From NCBI GenBank assembly GCA_944326905.1, contig CALVFU010000014.1:1-35286 (forward strand): a DNA stretch of 35,286 nucleotides. Direction: 5' to 3'. The stretch comes from Candidatus Gastranaerophilales bacterium. GTDB lineage: Bacteria; Cyanobacteriota; Vampirovibrionia; Gastranaerophilales; Gastranaerophilaceae. The notes under the pieces are model-generated. The model had not been told where the DNA came from, made no database searches, and saw only the letters and a list, made by a program, of their open reading frames with translations. Positions 14,657-23,800 of the stretch are shown piece by piece (the first letter of the stretch is position 1; each line of letters begins with the position of its first letter). The translations under genes were made by a program, and so were the position numbers.

Positions 14657-15987
14657 TCATTTAAAATTCCGTATTTTATCTCAACAGCATCTACCCCAAG
14701 CTGTGCAAGTACTTTCATAGCTAAAGATGAAGGTTCTTCTATAATTGCCGACAGTAAATCTTCTGAGCCTATTTTAGACTTGTTTTGTTTCTTTGCAAGA
14801 AGCCAGGCATGTTCTAATACGCGCTTTGCTCGTTTTGTATAAATAATTTCTTTATCAAAATACTCATTCCCAAATCCTACAAGATTCTCTACTACAAGCC
14901 TTGCATCTTTTAGCGTTATTTCTAATTCTTTTAAAACGGCTGCTCCTATACCCGTACCTTCAGCGATAATTCCAAGCAGAAACATTTCAGTTCCTACAAT
15001 GTTTCTGCCTATTCTACGTGCTTCTTCTTTTGCAAGCCTCAGCACTCTTAAAGTTTCAGGCATTTGTTTTTCAATAGGCTTAACTATATCTTGGATGAGT
15101 TCTTCTTCATTGATTTTTAAATCTTTTAAAACATCATACGCCAGCCCTTTTTTAGCATTTAATATACTTAATACAACATGCTCAGGGCGAACAACTGAAG
15201 AACCATATTCTTTTGCAATCTGCAATGCCAAATTCATTACCCCAAAAGCATTTGGAGTAAATATAATTTTTTTGTCTTCAAATTCTGATTTGCGGGATTG
15301 CTGCTTATTTAGGCTTTCAATAAAACTTTCGGCTGTAACCCCCTGTTGAGCAAACGTCTTTGCCAAATCCGAAGATTTATCTTCAAGTATAGCACTTAAA
15401 ATTTGTTCTGTACCAAGAATCTCATAATGCGACGCCGAAAGCTTTGCTGCCGCGGTATCTAGTATATTTGCTAACTCTGAACCCTCATAAATAGATTCAA
15501 AACAAGCTTTGTTTTTTTCTTCTTCATCTTCAGCTTCCGGGTGGATAAGTTTTTTTGTCTTTTTCTGTACCAGTTTTGTTAAGATTTCTCTCGCTTGGTA
15601 AAAATCAAAACCGAAAGAAGAAAGCAGTTCTTCAATATTAGGATCTTTGTCAGTGATTATTACAAGAAAAATATGTTCAAATAATATATTTTCATTCCCC
15701 GTTTTTTTTGCAAAATCCATTGTACGTTTAAGGATTTCTTTACACTCTTTGCCAAAAGGAACTTCCCGCTCTCTTATAGAATTGGAATATTCAATTCCAA
15801 GTTTATTCAAAAGAGTTTCTTCTGAAATATTCCACATTTTAAACAGTTTTAAAGATATTCCTTTTGCCTGTTTTACAAGGGCAATTAAAATATGTTCCGG
15901 CTTAACTTCACTGCTGCCAAGTTCTGATGCTGTATTTCTTGCCTCAATTATTACATTTACAGCCTTTTCCGTAAATTTCTCTAACAC
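14638..15987 (-). CDS. Protein made of three Clp N-domains, no ATPase
   Basis: 449 residues built from repeated Clp R/N-domain halves: about 1-145 (FTEKAVNVIIEARNTA...KPEHILIALV), about 165-305 (FTPNAFGVMNLALQIAKEYG...RPEHVVLSIL), and about 310-449 (TLRVLRLAKEEARRIGRNIVGTE, the closest to ClpC). In ClpA/ClpC/ClpB this domain binds adaptors, substrates or arginine-phosphate tags, but it is followed by AAA+ modules. None occur here: no Walker A or B motif. The length excludes simple truncation of ClpC, whose N-domain is single. Likely a scaffold, adaptor or decoy for Clp machines; inference. Start 2 bases after the DUF1292 gene's stop. Confidence 0.85.
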   Translation of the reverse strand: MLEKFTEKAVNVIIEARNTASELGSSEVKPEHILIALVKQAKGISLKLFKMWNISEETLLNKLGIEYSNSIREREVPFGKECKEILKRTMDFAKKTGNENILFEHIFLVIITDKDPNIEELLSSFGFDFYQAREILTKLVQKKTKKLIHPEAEDEEEKNKACFESIYEGSELANILDTAAAKLSASHYEILGTEQILSAILEDKSSDLAKTFAQQGVTAESFIESLNKQQSRKSEFEDKKIIFTPNAFGVMNLALQIAKEYGSSVVRPEHVVLSILNAKKGLAYDVLKDLKINEEELIQDIVKPIEKQMPETLRVLRLAKEEARRIGRNIVGTEMFLLGIIAEGTGIGAAVLKELEITLKDARLVVENLVGFGNEYFDKEIIYTKRAKRVLEHAWLLAKKQNKSKIGSEDLLSAIIEEPSSLAMKVLAQLGVDAVEIKYGILNECSKNR

Positions 15988-15989
15988 AA

Positions 15990-16256
15990 TTATTCCTCAT
16001 CGTCCTGCATATTTTCTATATATTCCGCAACCCGCTTAAATTCATCGTCTTCAAGATTAACAAATGCAATGTCATCTTCATCTTCAAGTATTTTCATTAC
16101 TACAAATTCCGCATCTGGTTCATCCTTTTGTTCCTGCGGCAGGAGCATTGCGTATTCATTCCCCTCAAACTCTATTATATTAAACAGTTCACAGTAAATT
16201 TTCTTTCCATTTTCGTCTAATATTTCGATTATATTATTTTCCGATTCGCTACCCAT
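15990..16256 (-). CDS. DUF1292 (YrzB-like) small acidic protein
   Basis: 88 residues, strongly acidic. Typical DUF1292 wording: IIEILDENGKK, FEGNEYAMLLP, and EFVVMKILEDEDD. The family is known next to ruvX/yrrK in Bacillota (yrzL-yrrK-yrzB), and the same order is kept here. Molecular role unknown. A Shine-Dalgarno AAAGGA precedes the start. It sits between ruvX and the Clp N-domain gene. Confidence 0.85.
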   Translation of the reverse strand: MGSESENNIIEILDENGKKIYCELFNIIEFEGNEYAMLLPQEQKDEPDAEFVVMKILEDEDDIAFVNLEDDEFKRVAEYIENMQDDEE

Positions 16257-16273
16257 TTAAAGTTCCTTTCTGA

Positions 16274-16678
16274 CTAATTATTTCTTGATAAATACTGTTC
16301 AAGAATTATGCAAGCACTTTCCATATCTACAAGACCTTTATTTTTTCTGAAATTAATTCTTCTTTCTTTCAGCCGCTCTTCCGCCAATTCGGAAGTTAAT
16401 CTTTCATCTTCAAATATTATATCAAAATCTGAAAAGTTTTTTGCAAAATTTTCACAGTCTTCAGCCTGTTCACCCTTTGTGCCGTCCATGTTAATAGGCA
16501 AACCTACTATTATTTTATTGACATGGTTCTCTGAGGCAATTTTTTTTATTTCTTCAACTGCATCCTTCTCTGGAACTCTTTCTATACACGAATGAGGTGC
16601 TGTTGTTATATGTAAAAAGTCACTTAAGGCAACCCCTATACGTTTTGTACCGACATCCAGCCCCATTACTTTATGCAT
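16274..16678 (-). CDS. ruvX: RuvX/YqgF, RNase H-fold nuclease
   Basis: 134 residues from the start chosen here. Takes part in 5' pre-16S rRNA processing; once annotated as a Holliday junction resolvase. MGLDVGTKRIGVALSD holds the first catalytic Asp, IVGLPINMDG the nucleotide-fold loop, FEDERLTS the Glu, and the last Asp is in LVDMESACIILEQYL. I chose ATG 16678 over 16699 because family members begin just before GLDVGTKRIG; it overlaps the upstream gene's stop by 8 bases. Confidence 0.93.
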   Translation of the reverse strand: MHKVMGLDVGTKRIGVALSDFLHITTAPHSCIERVPEKDAVEEIKKIASENHVNKIIVGLPINMDGTKGEQAEDCENFAKNFSDFDIIFEDERLTSELAEERLKERRINFRKNKGLVDMESACIILEQYLSRNN

Positions 16679-18269
16679 TTTGAACCCATTCTGATTCAAT
16701 ACCCGTTATTATTAAATCTAATTCCAGCCGTTTAAAATCCTCTGCCTTAGTTTTTGAACGCTTTGAGAACACATCCAGCGTTTTGCTCTCATTCTGAAGC
16801 TGCCAACGCTTTCCAATATAATGCTCATATATACTTCTTTTTAAAATATTAGTAAAAAATTCCTTGTTATTTTGTAATGATGCAATTTTACAGGCTAGCT
16901 CATTATTTCCTTCAATTCTTTTTAAATATGCAGCCAAAAGTATTTTCCCGTTTTGAGCTTTGATTTCTTCTTCGGTAAAGATATTATCATACTCTTCTGT
17001 AACAAATTGGGTGAAATTTGTACCAAATTGATTAGCGCGGAGTTTTGCATTCAATCTTTTTATTATTTCTGCAAACTCATCCGATGTATATATATCAAAA
17101 AACCACTTTTCAATAAAATCAAGATTAAATAAATTTTCAATATCATCCCGGGATAAATCAGTTTGCTCAAATGTAAAATCAAGCTGCTCTTCTTCTATAT
17201 CTGATAGAATACTTCTCCAGCATATATATTCATAAGGTATAATTTCATTATTTTCTCTTGATATTTTTTCCGATAAATTTGACAGATATTTTACAAACCC
17301 AGGTGAGATTTCTGCACATCTGCTGCCATTAACAAATCTGTCTTTAATCATTAGATAATCATCTTCTGTGATTGAATTAAAGCCGAAACTATCCAACATT
17401 CCATATTTATTATTAATAACTATAGCAAGAAGCTGAATTGAATTATCTTCACTTCTTTTTCTTGTAAAAATTATTGCCATATTTCCGTGCCCGTCAGGGT
17501 AAGAAACAATGGATTTATACGGCTTAGATACAGAAAGTACTTCCTTGTAGAATTTCAGTGTTTCATCAACTCTTATTCCTGAAAGTTTAAGTTTTGACAT
17601 ATTTTTATTCACAATTGGTTTTAAGTCATCACTTACAAACGCCAATGATTTTTCCAATTCGTGATACGCTAATTGTGACCTTGTATCCCCAAGCAGATTA
17701 AGAGCCGCCATTCCTTCTCTGCTGTTTGGGGCATATAAAAATACAGGAATAATTATATTCGCCAGCGCATCACCATCATAATCTTCTTTAAGCGAGTCTA
17801 ATAACGCAATTTTATCATCTTCACCCAGCGATTTTAAAAAATCCATAAAATCAATTTGAGCTTCAGGATTCATTAGTGCAGAGGCTAAAACTTCTTTGGT
17901 TTCATCTTCAATTATTTCATCTAAATCCGCAATGTAATCTTTAACTGAGAGATAACTGCAATCAGGATTAAAACGGCTGAGAATATTAAAAGCAGCAATT
18001 TTAAGGCTGTCAGGGTACTCATTGTCTTTTATGTATTCCCATAGATAGCCTTCAAGCTTATGTTTGTCAACTATATTATCCAGAATAAACAAAATTTTTG
18101 ATAACTTTTTTTCATCACAAGATACTGCTTCTTTTAGAGCAATTCCTGTAATATATTTTTCTTCTCCTACAGATTTTAGAGCATTAATACTATCCAAACA
18201 ATCGCTGCTGCCAAGTTCAAGCTTAGATAGCAGCATTACAAATTCCGCTTTTATTTGGATTTTATTCAT
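16671..18269 (-). CDS. Large alpha-helical (HEAT-like) protein of unknown function
   Basis: 532 residues, not recognised. The N-terminal 200 residues read as pairs of helices (ALKEAVSCDEKKLSKILFILDNIV, YPDSLKIAAFNILSRFNP, REGMAALNLLGDTRSQLAYHELE), as in HEAT/ARM solenoids. The middle (about 230-330) is mixed with a strand-rich piece (AIIFTRKRSEDN, LLAIVINNKYGML). The C-terminal 200 are helical and acidic. No signal peptide, membrane segment or catalytic motif seen. Its place between the ClpX-type zinc finger and ruvX suggests a partner in the same process, as a binding scaffold. Confidence 0.7.
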   Translation of the reverse strand: MNKIQIKAEFVMLLSKLELGSSDCLDSINALKSVGEEKYITGIALKEAVSCDEKKLSKILFILDNIVDKHKLEGYLWEYIKDNEYPDSLKIAAFNILSRFNPDCSYLSVKDYIADLDEIIEDETKEVLASALMNPEAQIDFMDFLKSLGEDDKIALLDSLKEDYDGDALANIIIPVFLYAPNSREGMAALNLLGDTRSQLAYHELEKSLAFVSDDLKPIVNKNMSKLKLSGIRVDETLKFYKEVLSVSKPYKSIVSYPDGHGNMAIIFTRKRSEDNSIQLLAIVINNKYGMLDSFGFNSITEDDYLMIKDRFVNGSRCAEISPGFVKYLSNLSEKISRENNEIIPYEYICWRSILSDIEEEQLDFTFEQTDLSRDDIENLFNLDFIEKWFFDIYTSDEFAEIIKRLNAKLRANQFGTNFTQFVTEEYDNIFTEEEIKAQNGKILLAAYLKRIEGNNELACKIASLQNNKEFFTNILKRSIYEHYIGKRWQLQNESKTLDVFSKRSKTKAEDFKRLELDLIITGIESEWVQNA

Positions 18270-18287
18270 ATTAAAACTCCGTAAGAT

Positions 18288-18575
18288 TTATTTAGCCTTT
18301 CCCCAGAAAGCATCAAGTAACATTTGTGCCTCGGCGGAAGGCAGCCTGTCGTTGAGAATTAAATACTGCAGGGCAATCATTGTACACTCAGCGCAAATAT
18401 TTACCCCGGGACCTTTAACCATTTTTATTACCTCTGCAGAGGACCTCCCGCAAAAACTGCAATTAATAAGTTCATGAGAGGGAACAAATTCTTCCTGTTT
18501 ATTGGCATGCGTATGGTGCTTAACCTCTTTTTTATCACGTTTTGCGCCAAGTTTAACTATTTTATCTTCTGACAT
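18288..18575 (-). CDS. Stand-alone ClpX-type zinc-binding domain protein
   Basis: 95 residues. Four cysteines, C39-x2-C42-x18-C61-x2-C64, in CSFCGRSSAEVIKMV and ICAECTMIALQ: the wording of the N-terminal zinc finger of ClpX (CSFCGK...YICNECI), which recognises substrates and adaptors. The AAA+ part of ClpX is absent; instead there is a Lys/His-rich leader of 37 residues and a 28-residue tail. Possibly a stand-alone adaptor that competes with or feeds ClpX; inference. Starts 12 bases after the coiled-coil gene. Confidence 0.85.
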   Translation of the reverse strand: MSEDKIVKLGAKRDKKEVKHHTHANKQEEFVPSHELINCSFCGRSSAEVIKMVKGPGVNICAECTMIALQYLILNDRLPSAEAQMLLDAFWGKAK

Positions 18576-18587
18576 AAATACCTGCTT

Positions 18588-19241
18588 TTATTTGTTTGCC
18601 TGGATAAACAGACTTATCAAATCATTAAGTGCTGCATACTGTTTTTGGTAATTTTGAGATTGTTTTTCAAGAGTAACTATCTGTTTTTTGTACTCTTGAA
18701 TGTAGGATTGGCATTCTTTTGCTGAACTCTTCAGATTTTCCTGCACCTGCTGGGCGTCTTGTAGAACACTTCTCATCGAAATACCTAATGCTTCCATTGT
18801 TTGTTTAATAATCTGCGCGCCTGTATGTCTGGAAACACCGCTCGGCAATTGTGAAATAAGCTTTTTAAGAACAATAATATTTGACGGCATTTCAAATACA
18901 GCAGGCTCACTCACTTGTGCAAACTGAGAGGGAGTAGCCTCATTAAACCCTGTCATATTGTCAAAAGAGTCGTCAAGTATAGAAGACTTTGGCTGCGGAA
19001 TTTGTATTGAAGCGATAGTATCATTATCCGTATCAGCAAAAATATCATTAAACGAATTATTAATCGGTTGAGGAATTTCTTCGGTTACTGTTTTAATTTC
19101 TTTTACTGCTGGCTCTTGTTCGATTCTCCTTTGCGGCTGAAAAGCAGAAGTTTTGTTCAATGGCGATGACATATCGCTCTCTGCTTGTCTTTTTAATGCT
19201 TCTACAATCTTCTTACCAACGCTTTCATTCATATTGTTCAT
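18588..19241 (-). CDS. Coiled-coil protein with disordered N-terminus
   Basis: 217 residues, first gene of the operon. About 120 N-terminal residues are polar, Pro/Gln/Ser-rich and probably disordered. About 122-165 is a well-formed domain (VLKKLISQLPSGVSRHTGAQ, then TMEALGI), and 165-215 is a coiled coil (CQSYIQEYKKQIVTLEKQS). The general plan recalls DivIVA-like or cell-division scaffold proteins, but I cannot assign a family. AGGA lies 8 bases upstream of the start. Confidence 0.65.
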   Translation of the reverse strand: MNNMNESVGKKIVEALKRQAESDMSSPLNKTSAFQPQRRIEQEPAVKEIKTVTEEIPQPINNSFNDIFADTDNDTIASIQIPQPKSSILDDSFDNMTGFNEATPSQFAQVSEPAVFEMPSNIIVLKKLISQLPSGVSRHTGAQIIKQTMEALGISMRSVLQDAQQVQENLKSSAKECQSYIQEYKKQIVTLEKQSQNYQKQYAALNDLISLFIQANK

Positions 19242-19276
19242 ATACTCATCCTATTTTAGTATTACAATTACATATT

Positions 19277-19304
19277 ATTATAAATAAAAATTAATTTTTT
19301 ACAA
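19277..19304 (-). promoter_or_regulatory. Promoter of the minus-strand operon
   Basis: On the minus strand TTGTAA (19304-19299), 16-base spacer, TATAAT (19282-19277), 35 bases before the first ATG. It is divergent from the metK promoter 48 bases away. Confidence 0.5.
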
Positions 19305-19352
19305 AGAATTTACATTTATTGTGAATTTTCATTAACATTTTCTTTTGAAAGT

Positions 19353-19381
19353 TTGATTTAAGAATTTTTTGGATTTATAAT
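19353..19381 (+). promoter_or_regulatory. Sigma-70-type promoter of metK
   Basis: TTGATT (19353-19358), exactly 17 bases, TATAAT (19376-19381). Predicted start near 19388 gives a leader of about 67 bases that contains the pseudoknot described next. Confidence 0.7.
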
Positions 19382-19403
19382 ACTGTGGATACGTGTAAAT
19401 TAA

Positions 19404-19448
19404 ACCGGGTCGGAATTAAAAACCTTACCGGTACAATAAATTAAGGAG
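19404..19448 (+). promoter_or_regulatory. Candidate H-type pseudoknot leader (possible SAM-sensing element) of metK
   Basis: ACCGG (19404-19408) pairs with CCGGT (19428-19432). CCTTA (19423-19427), directly 5' of the second strand, pairs with TAAGG (19442-19446). The order S1-L1-S2-S1'-L3-S2' is that of an H-type pseudoknot, with no base between S2 and S1', a 14-base L1 and an A/U-rich 9-base L3. TAAGG is part of the Shine-Dalgarno AAGGAG (19443-19448) for metK. Known SAM-II, SAM/SAH and preQ1 riboswitches use this topology, and SAM/SAH types sit before metK, but the sequence matches none I can recall. Ligand control is inference; two 5-bp helices could arise by chance. Confidence 0.5.
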
Positions 19449-19454
19449 ATAAAA

Positions 19455-20723
19455 ATGACATCAAAAAAATTCTTATTTACTTCTGAATCTGTAACAGAAG
19501 GTCACCCCGACAAAGTATGCGACCAGATATCTGATGCAATACTTGACGAATTTTTAACAAAATCGCCAAATTCAAGGGTTGCAGCAGAAACAACGGCAAC
19601 AACCGGCATGGTTCTTGTCTGCGGTGAAATTACATCAGACTGTTATGTTGACATTCCGCAGGTTGTTAGAAATACAATCCGCAATATTGGATATCACGGA
19701 ATACAAGGCGGCGGTTTTGACTGTGATACATGTGCAGTATTAACAAGTATTGATGAGCAGTCAATTGATATTGCAGGCGGAGTTAACAAAGCGTATGAAA
19801 CACGTTCAGAAAATGCAGACACTTCAACCTCTGAAACTCAAAATATCGGAGCCGGCGATCAGGGCATTATGTTTGGATTTGCATGTAATGAAACCCCTGA
19901 ACTTATGCCGCTTCCTATAAGCCTTGCTCATAAACTGGCATACAGGCTTGCACAAGTGCGTAAAGAAGGTATTTTAACCTACTTGAGGCCGGATGGCAAG
20001 TCGCAAGTCACGGTGGAATATATCGACGGCAAACCTTCAAGAATTGATACAATTCTTATATCAACTCAGCATAGTCCTGAAATTGAAGGAATTATCGACA
20101 ATTCTAAAATTCAAAAAATTATCTGTAATGACATCAAAGAATGTGTAATAGATTATGTATTCGAATCTCAATCCGTTAAGCCGGATGCTTCAACAAAGAT
20201 TTTAATTAACCCGTCAGGGCGCTTTGTAATCGGCGGACCTCAAGGTGACAGCGGCTTGACAGGGAGGAAAATAATTGTTGATACCTACGGGGGGTATTCA
20301 AGACACGGCGGCGGCGCATTCAGCGGTAAAGATCCTACAAAAGTTGACCGCTCTGCTGCTTATGCCGCAAGATATGTTGCCAAAAATATTGTTGCTTCAG
20401 GACTTGCTGAAAAATGCGAAGTTGAGCTTGCGTACGCAATTGGAGTTGCAGAACCTGTTTCGATTTTTATAGATACTTTCCAAACAGGCAAAATTTCTGA
20501 TGATGAAATAAGTGCATTGGTTAAAAAGAATTTTGACCTACGGCCTGCAGCAATTATCAGAGATTTTGATTTAAGGAATCTGCCTGCTAAAAACGGCGGG
20601 AAATTCTATCAGCTCCTTGCATCATACGGACATCTGGGAAGAACCGACCTAGATATTCCGTGGGAAAAAGTTGACAAAGCTGAAATTCTAAAACTTCAAG
20701 CTAAGCAGGTTTGCGCGTGTTAA
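19455..20723 (+). CDS. metK: MetK, S-adenosylmethionine synthetase
   Basis: 422 residues, slightly longer than the usual 380-400. Makes SAM from methionine and ATP with release of PPi and Pi. [21 protein letters not shown] opens the protein; [11 protein letters not shown] (131-141) and [19 protein letters not shown] are the two family signatures; H17 and D19 of GHPDK bind ATP and the metal. Start set by AAGGAG 6 bases upstream. Transcribed alone behind its own promoter and ending before a strong hairpin. Two of the three GGCC sites read in the window lie in this gene. Confidence 0.98.
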   Translation: MTSKKFLFTSESVTEGHPDKVCDQISDAILDEFLTKSPNSRVAAETTATTGMVLVCGEITSDCYVDIPQVVRNTIRNIGYHGIQGGGFDCDTCAVLTSIDEQSIDIAGGVNKAYETRSENADTSTSETQNIGAGDQGIMFGFACNETPELMPLPISLAHKLAYRLAQVRKEGILTYLRPDGKSQVTVEYIDGKPSRIDTILISTQHSPEIEGIIDNSKIQKIICNDIKECVIDYVFESQSVKPDASTKILINPSGRFVIGGPQGDSGLTGRKIIVDTYGGYSRHGGGAFSGKDPTKVDRSAAYAARYVAKNIVASGLAEKCEVELAYAIGVAEPVSIFIDTFQTGKISDDEISALVKKNFDLRPAAIIRDFDLRNLPAKNGGKFYQLLASYGHLGRTDLDIPWEKVDKAEILKLQAKQVCAC

Positions 20724-20737
20724 AATTGACAAAACAA

Positions 20738-20781
20738 GCAAAGAAATGCGGCAGTGATATATCACTGCCGCATTTCTTTGC
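20738..20781. terminator. 44-bp perfect palindrome, bidirectional terminator
   Basis: Perfect self-complementary sequence with 22-base arms centred on GTGATATATCAC. The arms have a GC core (TGCGGCAGTG) flanked by A-rich sequence on the left and T-rich (TTTCTTT) on the right, fitting a rho-independent terminator after metK that works on both strands. Confidence 0.75.
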
Positions 20782-20889
20782 ATCTTGTAATTTTATGATT
20801 AACAAATATTAACTTCTTGGTGTTTAAATAAAGATTTGTTACCATGTTTGTAGTATTATAACTATGTAGTATTTTATGGGATATTTTTG

Positions 20890-23800
20890 ATGAGTGAGTT
20901 AAACAATCTTTCGGATATAAAAGAGAACTTCGATACAATTAAATCGCTTTTGAATTCAATCAGAGCGCAAGATGTACTTAATGCCGGCGATATGAGCAAG
21001 GTTTTAAATGTGATTAATACCAAGCTTGATAAAATAGACCAAGAAGATAATCTTGAGCTTATGAATTCAGCGCTTGCTAATATGAAGCAATCCTTGGACG
21101 AACGTCACAGTGTGCTTGTTTCAAAATTTTCAACCATTGAATCCCTTTTTAGTAATATTTTAAAAAACAGTGTGGATTCTCTAAAATCCTCTGAAATCAA
21201 AGAGTTGTTTGATATCATAGCGACAAATTTATCCGTTTTTTCTCGCGAAGTAGTTTCACAAAAAGATACTCTTACAGATATTATTCTTAGAATAGAAGCG
21301 TTAAGGAGCGACGATTCTTCATCTTCTGCTATATTATCCAATCTTGATACGCTGAAACGCGAACTTGAACGCTTTAACAACGGGTTTGAGAGTATTATTG
21401 TCAATCTTGGCGACAATTTTGGTACAATCGTGCGAGCTCTTGATGATTTACGGGATAAAATCTCTGACAATCATTATGACAAAGATTTTGAAAACCTGTA
21501 TATGACATCCAATTCTATATTGGCATCAATTCAAGTTTTGGATAAAAAATCTGTTCAAATAGAAGAAACTCTTGCAAGTGTCCTGGCAAAGTGTGACAGC
21601 AAGAACACGGAAGAACGCCTTTCAGAGTTATCTTTACAAAATAAAGAGATTTATAATTCAATAAGCGAATTAGCTGTAAACTGCAATGTCGAGCCGCTTT
21701 ACCAGAAGATAGATAATGCCTCTGCATTAATTAGCAGCCTAAAAGATATTCTCCAAAATGTTGACTCCGAGTCTGCAAGCGACTATATTTCTAAACTCAC
21801 TAAAATTGAAGCAGCAATCAATAAAGTCCTTGATGAAAATTCATTTAACAAAATAAAAACGGATTTAGAAAACGCCATTTCGCAAATTGCTAATACCGTA
21901 AATCTTTCACAAAATGACTTATACGTAATAAAAAATGATTTGGAAACAATAGCTTCTAACATAAAAGCGCTTGATATCCATGTTAATTTTCAAAATATTC
22001 AAAGTTCACTTACAAAAAGTGAAGTAAATATAAAAACTTATATAAGCGATTTATCAAATAAATTTTCACAGTTATCCGAATTGACTGCTCAGCGGACAAT
22101 TGACGATATTAAGCAGAAAGTTGATATACTGGCATCTGAAATTAAAGCTGCCGCAGGAGAAAATCTTGAGGCGCTCTCAGGGTCGCTTATCGGTTTAAAG
22201 TCCAGTATTAGTGATATTGAATCTTCTTCTGATAAAGCTAACGAACAGTTGTTTAAAAATGTATCAGAAAGACTTGCAGCACTAGAAAATACTCTTGCAG
22301 GGCTTTTAAACGCTCATGCTGTATCTTTAAGCAACACAAGCCGGCAGATGACAGAATTGTCCGGGAATATAAACCTTAAGCTTGACACTGTAGAAGCAGA
22401 TTTTTCCGCAGCAAAAGACGGGGTTGCGGATCTCCAATCAAAAATAAACTCAATCATGGAATTTGATGTCCAAAATTCCATTGAAAATGTTAAATTTGAC
22501 ATTGCTAACGCTCAAGCTGATATTGTGAATAGTTTTAAATCCGCTTTAGGACAGGTGTCAACTGAGGACATTGAAAAAATTAACCTGGCTTTTGAAACAC
22601 TTAAACAACAAACCGAAGAGTGTAAGTCTGATTTAATTTCTATCCACAAAGACGGTTTATCAGAATTAAGAAGTCTGTTAAACAGTATTACATCTTCTTT
22701 GATTGATATTGTTTCTTATGTAAGTGTTGCAGATAATAAAAATAACAACATAGAATTAGAAAAACGTTTTGGAGACATAGAGTACGCACTGAAAGATTAT
22801 TCCTCAGATTCAATTGAGAAAATTAACAGTTTTATAAAAGAAAATCTTGAAAAAGTTAATACCCGTTTAACAAATTTTGATGCGACAAACCAAACTCATT
22901 TCCAAAATCTTGCAACCAAAATAGAAAGCAACAGTACTTTTATACGTGAAGATATTAAAAAAGCGTATGATGAGTTATCACTTTTAAAAAATGAAGTTTT
23001 TGAGTTTAAAGAATACGTTATTGAAGACCTGAATAATAATCAAATGAAAGCAGAATTAAATGATCGTATTTCAGGGATAAAGAATACGATATTTGAAAAG
23101 CTTTCAGAATTTGAAGCTAAATATATAACCGATAATCAGGCGCGCTGGGAAGAATTCCAATCACTATTAGGAAACGGTGTTATCAAAAGGATAGAAAGTA
23201 TCCCTGAGATTAACAGGAGTGTTTTGGTTGATGTCCGCTCTGAGCTGGTTAATAGCATTAATACTTCTGTTGATAATTGTATTGACAAAGCTATTGATGA
23301 AATAAAATCTTTTGTAGAACTTTCTGAAGGCAAAAATAATTCAGAATTAGAACTTTTTAGAAACGAGTTTATAAATGCTGTATCGGAACTAAAAAAAGAA
23401 ATTCCAAATATTACGGAACTGATTAATCTCGATGACAAATTAGAGAATACAAAAGATAAAGTATGCTCTCATATTAACGATGCCTTTGAGCAGGCGTTTG
23501 CAACAGTTGCAGAGGCTATTTCTGCAAGTAAATCAACCTCAGAGAACCAGAAAGATGAAGAAATACTAAACGAGCTGTCTTTATTAGGAACAAAGATTAA
23601 ATCTAATATTGCTGATTTAATGGAAACAGTAATAAAGAAAATTTCAGAAGTAAAAGAGCAAGCAATTTCAAATAAAAATGATTTAGCCGAGCGCCTTGGA
23701 AATATAGAGACAAAGATAAACGGATTTTCAGAAACTGCCTTTAGAGAAAGCACAGAGCGTGCTGCTATAGCTGACAAGCTTGATAATATAAACTCTGAAC

